NCBI GenBank assembly: GCA_012295275.1 | Contig: CM022670.1 | Span: 26,871,244-26,935,243, forward strand | Length of the DNA stretch: 64,000 nucleotides | Direction of reading: 5' to 3' | Source of the DNA: Chrysomallon squamiferum | Taxonomy: Eukaryota; Mollusca; Gastropoda; Neomphalida; Peltospiridae | In this document: in pieces, positions 49,663 through 62,200 of the stretch | How the letters are laid out: each line of letters begins with the position of its first letter | Position numbering within the stretch: position 1 is the stretch's first letter | The notes under the pieces: model-generated | The model's database searches: none | The model's input: only the letters and a program-made list of their open reading frames with translations | What the model was told of the DNA's origin: nothing | Translations under genes and position numbers: made by a program

Positions 49663-51421
49663 GTTCTATTATTAGGTGGTACCAGTGGAAAAGCTTGTCA
49701 AAGGAAAATTTCAGGACAATTTCGAGTTTGTTCAGTGGTTTAAAAAGTTCTTTGATGCCAACTACCAAGGTCAGGAGTATGATGCATTGCAGATGAGAGA
49801 TGGTATTCAAGTTGGAGCTCCTTCAAAATCTGTTCTGAACAAACCTCACCAGAGAACAGCACCAGGCAACACAAGACCATCTCCAAAAGCAGGTATGTTT
49901 GTTTAGTTACATGATCCAAAAAGCCCTAAATTACTACCAATAACAAAAACATAAAATAATACTGAGTAGACCAAAAATACCCTTGATGGAAATTGACAAA
50001 TTGAAAGAACATGAAATTGAACCAGGTGCGTAAATCCTAATTAATGTTATTAAATTATTTTCCAAAAACTCTATAGAGTTCTAAATTCATGAACTGAAAA
50101 ATGCAAAATTAATATTACTCTAAATTGTAATTGTTGTGGCATAGATAGTAGCTGCATCTTAGTTTTTAATAAATTTTTTAGCCCCGCCAAAAACCACCCA
50201 GAGAAATCCTCACCCAGTAGGCCCAGCATCAAGGGTTGCAAACCATACTGGAGCTGGAGATTCATTGAAAATCAGGGAACTGGAAAATGAGGTATATAGT
50301 CTAAATTTACAAATAACTTGTAGATGAGTGATTTGAATAAAAAAAAATGTATTATTCATTTATTGTGATTGTTATTATTGTTTATTTATTTATTTATTTT
50401 ATTTTTACTTTTATTTGGAATTGTTTGAGAAATTCTAATAGGAATTTTTGAAATCTAAACCATAACATCATTGTTTGAAAACTATCCAAATAAAAGAATA
50501 AAATTAAGTTTAAAAAAAATGCAAAACAGTTTCATCTGTGTGCTGTTTGTCTTTATCAAGTTGTGAACAGTTGTTTTTCTTGTGTGAAGATGCACATGGT
50601 TGTGTTTCATGGTACTTTAAATGAACACACACTATTCTGTTGTTCCAGCTGACCCAGCTAAATCAGGAGAAGGATGGTCTGGAAAAAGAGAGAGATTTCT
50701 ACTTCAGCAAGCTTAGAGATATCGAGGTCTTGTGCCAGGACCACGAGGAAGACCCAACAATAAAACAAATTATGGATATTCTTTATGCAACAGAGGTGAG
50801 CAAGCAATAAGAAGCCCTCTCATATTGAACAGTCCTTCAGCTTGCAATGGTTAGTTAGGAAAATCATGTTACAGCATGTCAGTATTCTTTTATTTCTCTC
50901 TCACTGTTTACTATCCAGGCTAGTGTCACCTGACTGATTTATGAAAGGTCTAGGTATGTGTTTTCCAGTCTGTAGGAAATGTTTGTTAATTCGTTGCACC
51001 TGTATGTCTCTCACAAAACTTTTATGTAAAAAAAAATAGATCTTTGTATTATATAGTTTCACTCTTTCTAGTAGTTAAAAAGTGAGTATTTTCTTTCCAC
51101 TTATTCTTAATCTTTTGTTTTAGTTATTCCTGTTCCTGTAGGCTTAGTGTATTAATATAAGTATTATAGTTAATGTTTTAACTGAATATAAATTTGAGTT
51201 AGATTTATCATAATATAAGAACAGACTAGAATTCGTATCTTTTCAGCACAAAAATAATACAGATATCTCCCACAATTTTAAGTTTCTGAATTTTAATTCC
51301 ACAATTTTAAATTTAAAAAAATTTGATATTGTGTTTATATTTGTCTTTTTCTTTAAAATTTCAGGAGGGTTTCACTGCACCTGATGATGCATTAATTGAT
51401 GGAGAGCAAGACGAATATTAA
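41332..51421 (+). CDS. MAPRE1: EB1-family microtubule plus-end tracking protein
   Basis: End-binding protein that follows growing microtubule ends and recruits partners. Exons: 41332-41452, 44327-44365, then one of 45860-45966 or 47590-47696, then 49676-49892, 50182-50291, 50649-50795, 51365-51421. The phases agree and give 265 residues with either alternative exon (human EB1 about 268). The calponin-homology domain spans roughly residues 1-130 ([19 protein letters not shown], then [12 protein letters not shown], then [20 protein letters not shown]). A linker is encoded mainly by exons 4 and 5. The coiled-coil EB homology domain starts near KIRELENE ([20 protein letters not shown], then [15 protein letters not shown]). 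The acidic tail ends in DEY, equivalent to the EEY tail that binds CAP-Gly domains. The paralogue cannot be fixed without a tree; invertebrates often have one EB1-like gene. Confidence 0.95.
41960..42692. mobile_element. MITE-like element, copy 2 (in EB1 intron 1)
   Basis: About 730 bp, related to the element at 1390-1905. The left end reads CACTGTGGTATCGTCTTG and the right end, inverted, CACAGCGGTACCCATCTTTA. Both ends abut CA/TG repeats, on the left a (CA)n run at 41938-41957, so the exact boundary is uncertain. TA sits just outside either end (41958-41959, 42693-42694). Shared interior stretches include CTCATCAGAGG and AAAGGACATATCTACTGAAA. It is more diverged than copy 1, with about 200 extra bases in the middle, and has no coding capacity. 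Confidence 0.65.
42700..44320. other. Rest of EB1 intron 1
   Basis: AT-rich intronic sequence with homopolymer T and A runs. I see no gene, repeat family or RNA. Confidence 0.6.
44366..45859. other. EB1 intron 2
   Basis: AT-rich intron with a (TTA)n microsatellite at about 45008-45040. No other feature is seen. Confidence 0.6.
45860..45966 (+). other. EB1 alternative exon 3a
   Basis: A 107-nt exon after ATTTCAG, with donor AAG|GTGAGA. It encodes residues 54-89 ([20 protein letters not shown] and the rest to SVDK), covering the central part of the calponin-homology domain. Length and phases (1 in, 0 out) are identical to exon 3b. Compared with 3b it has Trp for Phe in QNWK and a more basic, Cys-containing end (FKKCSVDK). 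A comparatively GC-rich stretch continues about 170 bp into the downstream intron. Confidence 0.85.
45967..47589. other. Intron between the EB1 alternative exons
   Basis: The two ends of this 1.6-kb intron are distinctly richer in G and C than its middle: about 45967-46140 and 47405-47560. These ends hold the complementary pair 45971-45987 and 47431-47445 described in the findings. The open frames at 46593-46898 and 46924-47184 lie in its AT-rich middle and match nothing known. Confidence 0.6.
47590..47696 (+). other. EB1 alternative exon 3b
   Basis: A 107-nt exon after TCTTGCAG, with donor AAG|GTGAGT. It encodes [20 protein letters not shown] through LGVDK, the version closer to vertebrate EB1 as I know it. 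It aligns with exon 3a codon for codon without a gap. Joining it after 3a gives GTT CAG TAC AAT TGA, an immediate stop. Confidence 0.9.
47697..49675. other. Intron downstream of EB1 exon 3b
   Basis: AT-rich intron of 2.0 kb without recognisable genes. It ends with a run of 29 T (49634-49662) shortly before the TATTATTAG acceptor. Confidence 0.6.
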
Positions 51422-54400
51422 AACCAGCCAAACAGCACTTTAAATCAAACATATTCACCAGAGAGACAAAGCAAAACACATAACACAACAGCTAGCAAAA
51501 ATATCTTCTTCTGACCAAAACACTTTCTGCTACCGTGGTTTGTTTGTGTATTTTGTAATAACATGATAGTACTTAAATCAGAAAAATATGGGGGTGGGCT
51601 TGATGAAAATAAAACAAATTTATATGACTGGGTGGGTTTGTTATCCAAGAGTGACATTTATCTTGGGATTTAAAGGATCTTTGTATTGTGAAGAAAGTAT
51701 TAATTTTTGCCATAATGAAAACTGGAATATTATGCTATCCATATGCTGATATTTTATTCAGTGTTTATTTGTGTTCTTTATAGATTATTTCTAAAATTCT
51801 GATTTGTCCTTAACTCTGGTCTGTGCATTGTCATTTTGACAGGAATCTTTAATTTATAACCCACCAGATTTTTTTTTTGATTTTTTTTTAATTTATATTT
51901 TTATCTGTAAAAGTGTTAGAAAATTAACTTCACAAAAACCAGGAAATTGGTTCAGGATCCTCTGGTCAGGTTATTTCATCCTGAATTCCTGCTTTTGATG
52001 AAACAGTTTGTAAATAATCTCTTACTCATAGTACAAATATAATTAGTCATACAATGTTTGTCAACAAAAGAAAATGCAGAATCAAAGTTATTAGCGCAGT
52101 GTTGCAGTAGGTTACCACCAGATATTCCAGAAATAGAATTTGCTATTGCTTTTTAATAGGTTATTTTACTAATTTCAGTTCTCATATTTTTCTAAAATTT
52201 ATTATTGTGCTCAAATATTTGAATGATTAGTGTTCATATTGCTGTAATGTGGAACTTTGGAGAATTGAGATTTTTTGGTTTAAAAAAAGAAATAATAATA
52301 ATAGTAATATCTAAAATAGAATTCTAATTAAGCTTACAAAGAGAAAATTTACAGTTAATAATTGTAGTGTTCTGTTAAATGATGTAAATGCCTTTTATTA
52401 TTATTTTCATTTTTTATTTTTTATAGCAGATATTAAAGAAAAAACATCTCTTAGTACATAATGTTTCACTGGAGTGTTCTAAAAAAAAAAATTGTACAAA
52501 TATCTACTGAAACATTACTATGGAATAATCTTCACTTTGAATCTGGTCTTACTATTAATATATTATTTCATTAACATAATATATCTGTTTTTGTTTTTCC
52601 TGTACAGAAGCTCATATTTTCTATTTACTGATTTATCTTGAATTTTCTGAGAGAAAAGAAAACTTGAATGTGCTGCTATGATGCTTGACTTTCTTAAAAC
52701 ATCGAGTTTCCTTCTGGAGGAACTTGATTTTTCTCATATACATTTTGGATGTAGAATATTCCTTTATCAATTTCTTGGTAGTTCATGGTATGCTGAATTT
52801 GATGGCAATTATTATGAGCTAAAAATGTATTAACTCACTGTACATATGATATATGTAAGTATATGCATGTCTATGTAACTGTATTTATATGTACACATGA
52901 TGTATTTGGGTGACAGGTATAAACGATACTAAGGTACATAGCAACAGAAATGGCAGAGGAAAAACACAGTGAAAGATTAATAGATGTTGGGAGGCAAATT
53001 AAATTGGCCTAGTTTGATCCAGTTTATTTTTTATTGGCATTTTCATTAAAATCTATGGAAATTGTTTGCCATTTAATACCCATAAAATGTGCCGTTTGTT
53101 GTGTTTGCTGAATACTCAGTTGTGATAAGCTGCTGAAACAAATAAAAACCAATCTTGTATATCTTTTGGTTATGGTTTCATGTCCTTTAAACCTCTAATT
53201 AATTAATTTCTTTTTCTCTCATTAAAGTTGTAAAAATTCAAATGCATGTAGAAATTTTGAAATTTTTTGGAAACTATTACCCAGTTTTTAACATGGATTT
53301 ATATGTAGAGTATTTTGTTAAAATAATTTTAAATCTTTGCTCAGAATTTTTTTTTTTTTTTTTTTAAATTAAGTTATCCAGATCAGGAATTAAGCTGTAT
53401 GTTAATTTCATAAAATTTTATTTTCAGTTACAAACTGAAATCAAATTTTGCATAATTATCTTGCAAAAAAGAAACCTGCAGTTTGCTTGATCATTGTGTA
53501 TAAAAAGTTGTCAAATTTTGATTTTATTGAGTGGACCAGCTTAAATCCTGAACTTGATCTTTTTGTATTGATGTTATTGAAAACTAAATACAATTAAAGG
53601 AGGAGAGAACATAACTGTTTTACCAAACTTTCTTCTGATTAGAGACTTCACCTTTGTTCATTATCCAGATTGTTAAGCACTGATAGGTTTTCTTTACTAT
53701 TACTAGAGAAAATAAATTGGTCATATATCACAGATCTTGTATAAGAGACAAATGATAAGTGTCCTAATGAAAGTGAAGTTTGGTATTTAAACACATATGG
53801 TCTCTCACCATTGTCGTAGATGATCAAATATTTTGTCTCGATTGTGTATTGACAAACTATCTTTCTCACATTTCTCTCTTTTTTCTGTCTCTTAGTTGCA
53901 TTTATTCATTATTAGTGTATATTCTCTGATACAAACTTTAATTTTATTTTCATTTATTTTTTCAAAACTGTATAAGCATATTAGCATTTTTTATGCTTAC
54001 AATTAAAAATAAAGAAGTCTGTATTGTACATGTATTGCTATTTACATGTAAGCAAATGATTCAGTTATGTTGATTTAATTCCATTGTTTGTAGAATATTA
54101 ATTTGGAATAATAATTGTAATTTTGAAAGTTATTAACCCTTTGATCCTTTGGCCTTTTCAAACATTAGCATAATTCTGGCTGTCTTGTTTTAGAAAACAA
54201 AAAACACCACCAAAAACCCATCTCAGTGTGACATCAGGTAATGATAGATAATGTTTTGTGTATTTTGAAGTTCATGACTGTGGTGCCAAGATATGTACAT
54301 ATTAATTTTTCTATGATTGTTACTTCTCTTGCAAACAAACAAAAATGTTCTTGTGTTTAAAACATGTACAATAAAATGGACTTCAGTACAGTTTTGTCTT

Positions 54401-54590
54401 TGTTTTTGTATGAGTTTACTTAAAACATTTGTCTTTTTATTATTATTTTTATATTTTTTCTTAACCTTAAATTTGAGTAATTACATACTTAATTCTTAAT
54501 GTTTAACTACTGCACCACAGTCAATGCATTTAAATGGAATGGGTTGGTGAATAAATTATTTAGTTAAGTATGTACATTTTTAATGAGCAG

Positions 54591-54593
<3 letters not shown>
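51422..54593. other. EB1 3' UTR and downstream intergenic sequence
   Basis: AT-rich, non-coding. AATAAA at about 53141 is one plausible polyadenylation signal among several. No conserved coding sequence is seen. Confidence 0.55.
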
Positions 54594-54621
<28 letters not shown>

Positions 54622-54902
54622 ATCGATATATCAAGTCGTTAAGCTAGGGTCTGATTTAACCAAGTTTAAAAAGCTATAAGACCTCGCAGTCAGAAGAATT
54701 TCAATCTTATATGTTTTCTCTCTCACATCTAAAATAGAGCATTTGATGTTTTCCATAGCATGGGAGATTCAGTGCAATTTAATCTGCGCTAGTACTACAA
54801 GTAGAGTGGGAGCTCCTGAAAGTCCATTACAAACACAAAGGTTGATCCTGCTGTCACCAATTGAGACCTGTGCTTTGCTATTGAGCTAGAGCACCCCAAA
54901 TC
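54594..54902 (-). mobile_element. tRNA-derived SINE
   Basis: Read on the minus strand, the element starts near 54902 with GGGGTGCTCTAGCTCAATAG and CAAAGCAC, a good tRNA-like box A. It continues to AGGATCAACC, a degenerate box B about 40 bases on, then a body of about 230 bp without coding capacity, and ends in a poly(A) tail (28 T on the plus strand, 54594-54621). The order of tRNA head, body and poly(A) fits a SINE. I found no clear target duplication and cannot name the family. Confidence 0.65.
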
Positions 54903-55329
54903 TTTCATACCATCTGCTAAATTATATATAATCAGAAATAAGTAAATTGGAAAGCTTGGTTTGTTTTGCTGTTATGAGCAGTGAATGAATGGACTTTCGG
55001 TTAGTATTTTGAAATGGTTTTTCGTCCTATTATATAACCTGTAGAAAATGATCTTATTTCATTGAAATGATGGATGTTTTGTCATTTACTTCATCAGATC
55101 AGAGTGTGTCACGCACACGCACACACATATACGTATACATATAGGATGATGAATACAATAAAACAACAGAGTTTAAAGTAAATATATTTTTTTTTTTTAT
55201 TCACTACTATCTACAAATACCATACATTCAAACTAAACAAGCTTGTAAGATAGATAAATCACGGGATCGCTAAACTCTCCATTTCTAATCACTGTCAGGA
55301 TATGCATAGCAAAATTATTTAAAAAAAAA

Positions 55330-55410
<81 letters not shown>

Positions 55411-56249
55411 CTAAAAAAAAAGATTAAAAAAAAAGTAAATAAATGAACAACGAATGGAAATGAAGCTACATCTTTTATATATATATACATACATACATAC
55501 ATACATACCCACACAGACATTTACATACATATATATACACAAACTATAATATGATGAAAACACCAAAACAAATTCCTCCCAAACAGTCCGTTTCTGAACT
55601 TCCAGAAAATTTTATTTATGCATGATTTCGAAGTAAATATAAAGAAAAGAAAAGAAAAAGGAAGTAAATAAACTATATACAATACACTATTCATGAATTA
55701 ATGTATGTAGCTAATAAATACTGAAGCAAAAAGCAAAGCAAACAACCAACAAGAAGTATCTAATTTATGAATATTCGCTACAATAAAATAAAAACATCAT
55801 TCCTAAAGCGTTTGTGTAAATGTTAGTTACAATTCTAATGATTGTAAATACCATAATTATATTTTAAAATAATTATAAAGGTGTAAAGATAAAAAATATA
55901 CAGTTTCCATACTAGATAAAAAAATGTGCATGTTCAAATCAAAAGTGATGTCTTTAAAATACATTTGGTCGATGTAGTTAAAAGAAACTAACTTTATTAT
56001 AGTTATATAGCATTAAAATTAATTTGACGTCTTCACCATTTTGATAATATATTAAAATGTGTACTTTTTCTCTATCTCTCTTAACATGAAGTTTTTAAAA
56101 CAAAAACAACTACGTGAGGCCGACTGCCAATGGCTTCAGCAACATAAACCATCAGAGCCATGTAAATGCATACCATATAAACTTCTCGCTGCTTAAATGT
56201 TAAACCTCGGTCAATGGCGCATAAGGGGACAGTCCGTTGCACGCTATAA
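54903..56249. other. 3' flank of the large minus-strand gene
   Basis: Contains a CA/TA run near 55108-55145, a (AAT)n array of about 25 units at 55332-55408 and a short CATA array at 55484-55507. TTTATT at 55611-55616 reads as AATAAA for the minus-strand gene. No other gene is seen. Confidence 0.6.
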
Positions 56250-59200
56250 CTATTTGTGTGTGACTTCTTTTCCTATGATTTCACATTGTACACCACGCGT
56301 AGCTTTATTCTGAATATATGGCGTTTGACTTCCTGCTGTGCCTGACAGATTTACTTGCCTTAGGTTGTTACACTCTCCAAAAACACCAAAAGGAAATTCA
56401 TCGAAACAACACGAGAGACCTTCATTAAACTTGTAATATGGTAGTTCTTGGAAATTTGGCATTTTTTCGAGATGGTCAAAAACGGGTATATTACTGTTCT
56501 CTACATAATCAAAATTTGCCTTAACTGGTCTATTCCAAAACTGTTTTCCAAACATTTCATTGCATTTTCGACGAGAATTTTTGTTTTTGGACATTTGTTT
56601 AGTGACATAGAAAAATTCATCTAGTGACATGGTGTCGGTCTTGGGCTGTTTATATTTTTTTCCTGAAATGCTATATGTATTCTGACCCTCGAAACTAAGA
56701 TCCGTAGAACTTTTGTAAAAGTGAGGATTAACATAAGACTGCTTTTTAAATGAGTCTACGAGGTTCCGCAAAAGGTTTGAATGTTGAAAATATATATCTG
56801 AACAAATATCGATATCATCATTATCTAGCCTCAAACCCTCAGCTAAGTTATTTGCTTCCTCGTAATTGGGTTTAAATGACTGCTGAAATTCTGTATTTAT
56901 ACAAATTTCACTTTGGATGTCTTCCGTTTCCATATCCTGGACATGTGAAACTCCAAAATTAGATTCTCCGTTTTCGGTTGATGATGTATATTTGTTATAC
57001 AATGACACGGCCTTGTGCGCTCTTCTCTCGCTACCAGGTATATTATTAACATTTAATTTGTTTTTATGAAAGTTCTCTTCAAGTGTGCGGCAGGGTAAAA
57101 CATTAGAGCACCAGTCTGAAGTAGCCGGTAATTCTTCAATTTTGTGAAGCTCTTTAGACTGCTTCTTTTCATATTGTTTTAATAAATTTTTCAGTTCAGT
57201 CGGTATGCCATCAAACATATCCAAGTTGTTATTTTCAGATGAATATTCAGCTGAATTAAAACGCTCGGTGGTTGTTTTGTTTATTTGATTTGGAATGTCA
57301 TCACATATCTGCATTGGCGATTCTTGATTTTCCCGTATCTCGCTAATGCTAGGTGTAGGGCATTTCGGTAATTCATTAGTATTTGTTGATTTATTCTCCT
57401 TTGATAACGACGTGTCTTCATTTAAAGAAATGGTCAAACGTTCTTCCCGGGCTCTAGGCAGGTGTTTTTTGCATGGACTACATGTTTCTTCGACCTGCAT
57501 CTGTTCGAAGGATTTTAGCAACTCGGCGACTGTTTTAGAAGCCGCTGGTACTTCATGTTGTTTGGGTGACTTAGAAGGTTGCAGTGTCTCAGTTGTACCA
57601 GAAACCGACACTGGTAGTTTACTGGATGCTTTGGGCAGATGCAATTTAGAGGGTTTTAAAAACAGAGCAGGTCTATTACCATGCTCCTTTGGTATATTAT
57701 TGATACTGGAATACTTTCTGCGACTTTCAGATGTTGCAGAGTTAAGATTACCCGCCTGAGAATGTGGAACCTCTTTCGAAATTCCATTTGTTATATCCAT
57801 TTTTGTTCCATTGCCTTGCTGTTCACATGAGGCTATAGGTTGAACACTAGCTTTCTTTTGTGATACGTATGTATTTGATCTGGCAGGAACATTTGCACTT
57901 TGGTAAATGGATACTTTTTCTTGTGTCCCATTAATATTACTCATTTGTTTAACCTTCAAGAGTTCACCCGATTCCGTAATTTGATTTCGTTCATTACTGT
58001 TTGTTAATATATTCATGTATGAATGATCTTTTTTATTGTGGGTTTCATTACTAATGTCCTTGTACGAATCATGCTTTATATTAATATTTTCACTACTTGA
58101 TATAGGCGCAGAATTGTACTGTTCAGTGTGAGTAACATTCTTGAGAGATTCATGGTTTTTATTAGTAATTTCATGACTTGGTACACGGACGGAGTTTTTT
58201 TCACCAGTGTGAATATCACCACTGTACGAATCTTGCATTTTGTTACTAGTTTCATTACTTGATACACGGACGGAGGTTTGTTTATCAGTGTGACTATGTC
58301 CATTGTACGGATCGTACGTTTTGTTACTAGTTTCATTACTTAATTCACGGACGGAGTTTCGTTTATCATTGTGACTATCATCCTTGTACAAATCGTACCG
58401 TTTATTACTAGTTTCATTACTTGATACACGGACGAAGTTTTGTTTATCAGTGTGACTATCATCCTTGTACAAACCGTTCCATTTTATTATTAGTTTCATT
58501 ACTTGATACACGGACGAAGGTCTGTTTATCACTTTGACTATCACCCTTGTACAAACCGTTCCTTTTATTACTAGTTTCATTACTTGATTTACGGACAGTG
58601 TTTTGTTTCCCAGTGTGACTATCATCCTTGTGCGGATCTTGTCTTTTATTAAAATTTTCATAACTTGATACACGGTCGGATTTTTTTTCATCGGCGTGAA
58701 TATCACCACTGTACAAATCGTACCGTTTGTTACCAGTTTCATTACTTGATACACGGACGAAGTTTTGTTTATCAGTGTTAGTATCACCCTTGTACAAACC
58801 GTTCCTTTTATTACTAGTTTCATTACTTGATGTACGGACAGTGTTTTGTTTCTCAATGTAACTATCATCCTTGTGCGAATCTTGTCTTTTATTAACAATT
58901 TCACGACTTGATACACGGACGGAGTTTTTTTCACCAGTGTGAATATCACCACTGTACGAATCTTGCCTTTTGTTACTGGTTCCATTACTTGATACCGGAG
59001 GTTTGTTTATCGGATTTTTTCATCGGCATGTTACCAGAATATCACCACGAAGTTTTGTTTATCAAACCGTTCCTTTTATTTTATTACTAGTTTCATTACT
59101 TGATATACGGACGAAGTTTTGTTTATCAGTGTTAGTATCATCCTTGTGCGAATCTTGTCTTTTATTAACAATTTCACGACTTGATACACGGACGGAGTTT

Positions 59201-62200
59201 TTTTCACCAGTGTGAATATCACCACTGTACGAATCTTGCCTTTTGTTACTAGTTTCATTACTTGATACACGGACGGAGGTTTGTTTATCAGTGTGACTAT
59301 CATCCTTGTACAAATCGTACGTTTTGTTACCAGTTTCATTACTTGATACACGGACGAAGTTTTGTTTATCAGTGTGACTGTCACCCTTGTACAAACCGTT
59401 CCTTTTATTACTAGTTTCATTACTTGATGTACGGACAGTGTTTTGTTTCTCAGTGTGACTATCATCCTTGTGCGAATCTTGTCTTTTATTAACAATTTCA
59501 TGACTTGATACACGGACGGAGTTTTTTTCACCAGTGTGAATATCACCACTGTACGAATCTTGCCTTTTGTTACCAGTTTCATTACTTGATACACGGACGG
59601 AGTTTTTTTATCAGTGTGACTATCATCCTTGTACAAATCGTACGTTTTGTTACCAATCGATACGGACGAAGTTTTGTTTACCAGTTTCATCCTTGTACAA
59701 ACCGTTCCTTTTATTACAAGTTTCATTACTTGATACACGGACGGAGTTTTGTTTCTCAGTGTGACTATCATCCTTGTGCGAATCTTGTCTTTTATTACTT
59801 GATACACAGACACGGTTTTGTTTTTCACTTTGACTATCACCCTTATACAAACCGTTCCTTTTATTACTGGTTTCGTTACTTGATACATGGACAGAGTTTT
59901 GTTTTTCGGTATGACTAATCTCCTTGTAAGAATCATGTTTTTTATTAAGATTTTCATTACGTGATACACGGACCAATTCTTCTTTTTCCCTGAGACTAAT
60001 ATCCTTGTCAGAGTCAAGTTTTTTATGAAGATTTCCATTATCCGTAACAGTATTCTGTTTTTCAGAATGACCAAAATCCTTGTACGAATCATGCTTTTTA
60101 TTAACATTTTCCTTATTTAAATTATGGGAAAATTTTGTTTTTTGGGTCTCACTAATATTCTCGTTCGGATCATGTTTTTTACTTACAGTTTCATTGCTTG
60201 AAGCCAAGGCAGAGTTTATTTTTTCAGAATGATTAATTTTACTCATTCTATCAACCTCCCTATAATGAGATACTTTGCAATGCTCTTTTAACGAGTCTGC
60301 AAGAGCTGATTCATCTGCTTCATATGCTATTATATTAAAGGTGTTAGTTTCAGCAAATGAAACCTGTTTTGGGGTTCTACGTTTCGTTTTAACTTGCCCC
60401 ATTTCGACGTCTGTATTATCAAGTGCTGCTGGCATTTGTTTTGTAAAAGAATCTTCAGTTTTGGACAGAAGTATTACGTTTGATATTTTGTTATCGTTAT
60501 TTTCATCTTGGCATTGTTTAGACAATTTAGAAATCTCTTCTTCTAATGAAGAGTCTGTTTTGGTCAAAGGTTTTGATATTTCTGTTTTGGTATCTGAAAC
60601 TGACTTTTGGGACTCCTTCATTTTAAAATGTTCTTCACTTTGTTTCGGCTTATCTAATTTTGCTTCAGCGTTACATGCTTTTGACTGATCATCATCATAA
60701 ATATCAGATCTGGTAACAGATTTCGATTCTGAAGTGGTTCCATCAACGCCTGGAACTTGATTTTGCGATTCGTTTATTTGGCTATTTTCTGATTTGATGG
60801 ACGTATTTTGTGAATGGCTGTCTTTAGTGACAGACTGTTTTTCTGAAGAGTTACAGCTTTTCGCTGTAACTTTCGACTTATCCTTTGACAACTCATTCAC
60901 TTTACACAATTCCTTGATTTGTTTCTTGTCGCACGAAGTTGGTAACTTAGCGGGTATTGTATTCGCAGTCCACAAAACTTCTTTTCGTAACTTATCATCA
61001 GAATTTAAGGTATTTGACTTGTCTGTTCTCGAACTAGTAACATTTTTTGGTAAATCACAATATTTGGTTGATTCTTTCTCCAAGTTCTGTTCAGGTGTTC
61101 TTAAAATAGACTTATTATTCATTACTGACATGTCAGCATTTCTTGAACCAGACTTGCATGCAATAGCAAGAGATTCCGATATGAGGTGAGACGTCTGTTT
61201 TGGACTCTCATTAATTTCAGAAGCTGCTTTGACTTGATTTTGTTTAGATAATTTCACTAACGGTGAGTCTTTATTAATATTGGATGACATATCACTTTTA
61301 AACGAATCGGCTGCTTTAGTTAAAGATTCAGATCTTGACGAGTTGAAGTTTTCTATTGGAGTTACAGAATCTTGTTTCTCTGGAGTATTAATTCGACAAG
61401 ATTCTTTTACTTGCTTTCTCTCACATGACTGTAGTGTCTCAGCATTGTTGCATACTCGAATTTCTGATGCATCTGATTTGTTAATTAATTCGTGTGCTAT
61501 TTCATTTAATGCATTCGTTCTTGGAATGGATTTCGAAGGTTTGCTGTTCTCCTTTATTTCGTCAACTGGTGAATTTTCCAAACCTACTGGTACATTTATG
61601 TCGTGTACGACTGATCTATTACTTTCGACTGAATCATCTGATTTGGTATGAGACTGGAATTTTGTGTTGTCACTGTTTTCAGTTTTTCTACCACAAGAAT
61701 CCTTTGACATCTCATATTTTTCACTTGTTTCTTTAATTCCATTTTCTGATGATTTTATTGACTCATTTTGTTCTTTGCACTTTTCTGACAGATCTTTTGT
61801 TTCACAATTTGGTGTATTTAATTTGTCATTTCTAGCATCAGAAACTACTTTAATCGATTCACTCTTTACAGTTATTTCTTTAACATCCTTTTGTTTTGAA
61901 AATGTTAACTTATCTATGGCTTTTCTAGTTCCTGTTGACAAATCTTTATCAGAATCATCAGAAATAGCACGGGTTTCCAATACTGTATTCTTCTCACTAG
62001 GTTTATTAATGTCTTTATTTTCATTTTGCGCGGGCGATTCGGATGAAATAATTTCTTTGTGTATATTTGTCGTATCATTGTATTGTTTAGTGAATGAGCC
62101 AAGTCCAAAACTTTGGAATTTATCTGCTGTAAAATTTGGATTCGACTGTTCACCTGATTGAACTTTTTCCGTATCTTGACATTCTTCAGGTGGTTGTAAT

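Noticed and set aside
58000-60240. Regular array considered as a CRISPR or satellite
   Set aside because: The period is a multiple of three in the coding frame, with no spacers and no cas genes; the setting is a eukaryotic coding exon.
57346-62161. Long plus-strand open frames opposite the large minus-strand gene
   Set aside because: They mirror the codon bias of the sense frame (Ser/Asp/Glu codons read backwards as Ser/Phe/Leu) and look like antisense shadows.
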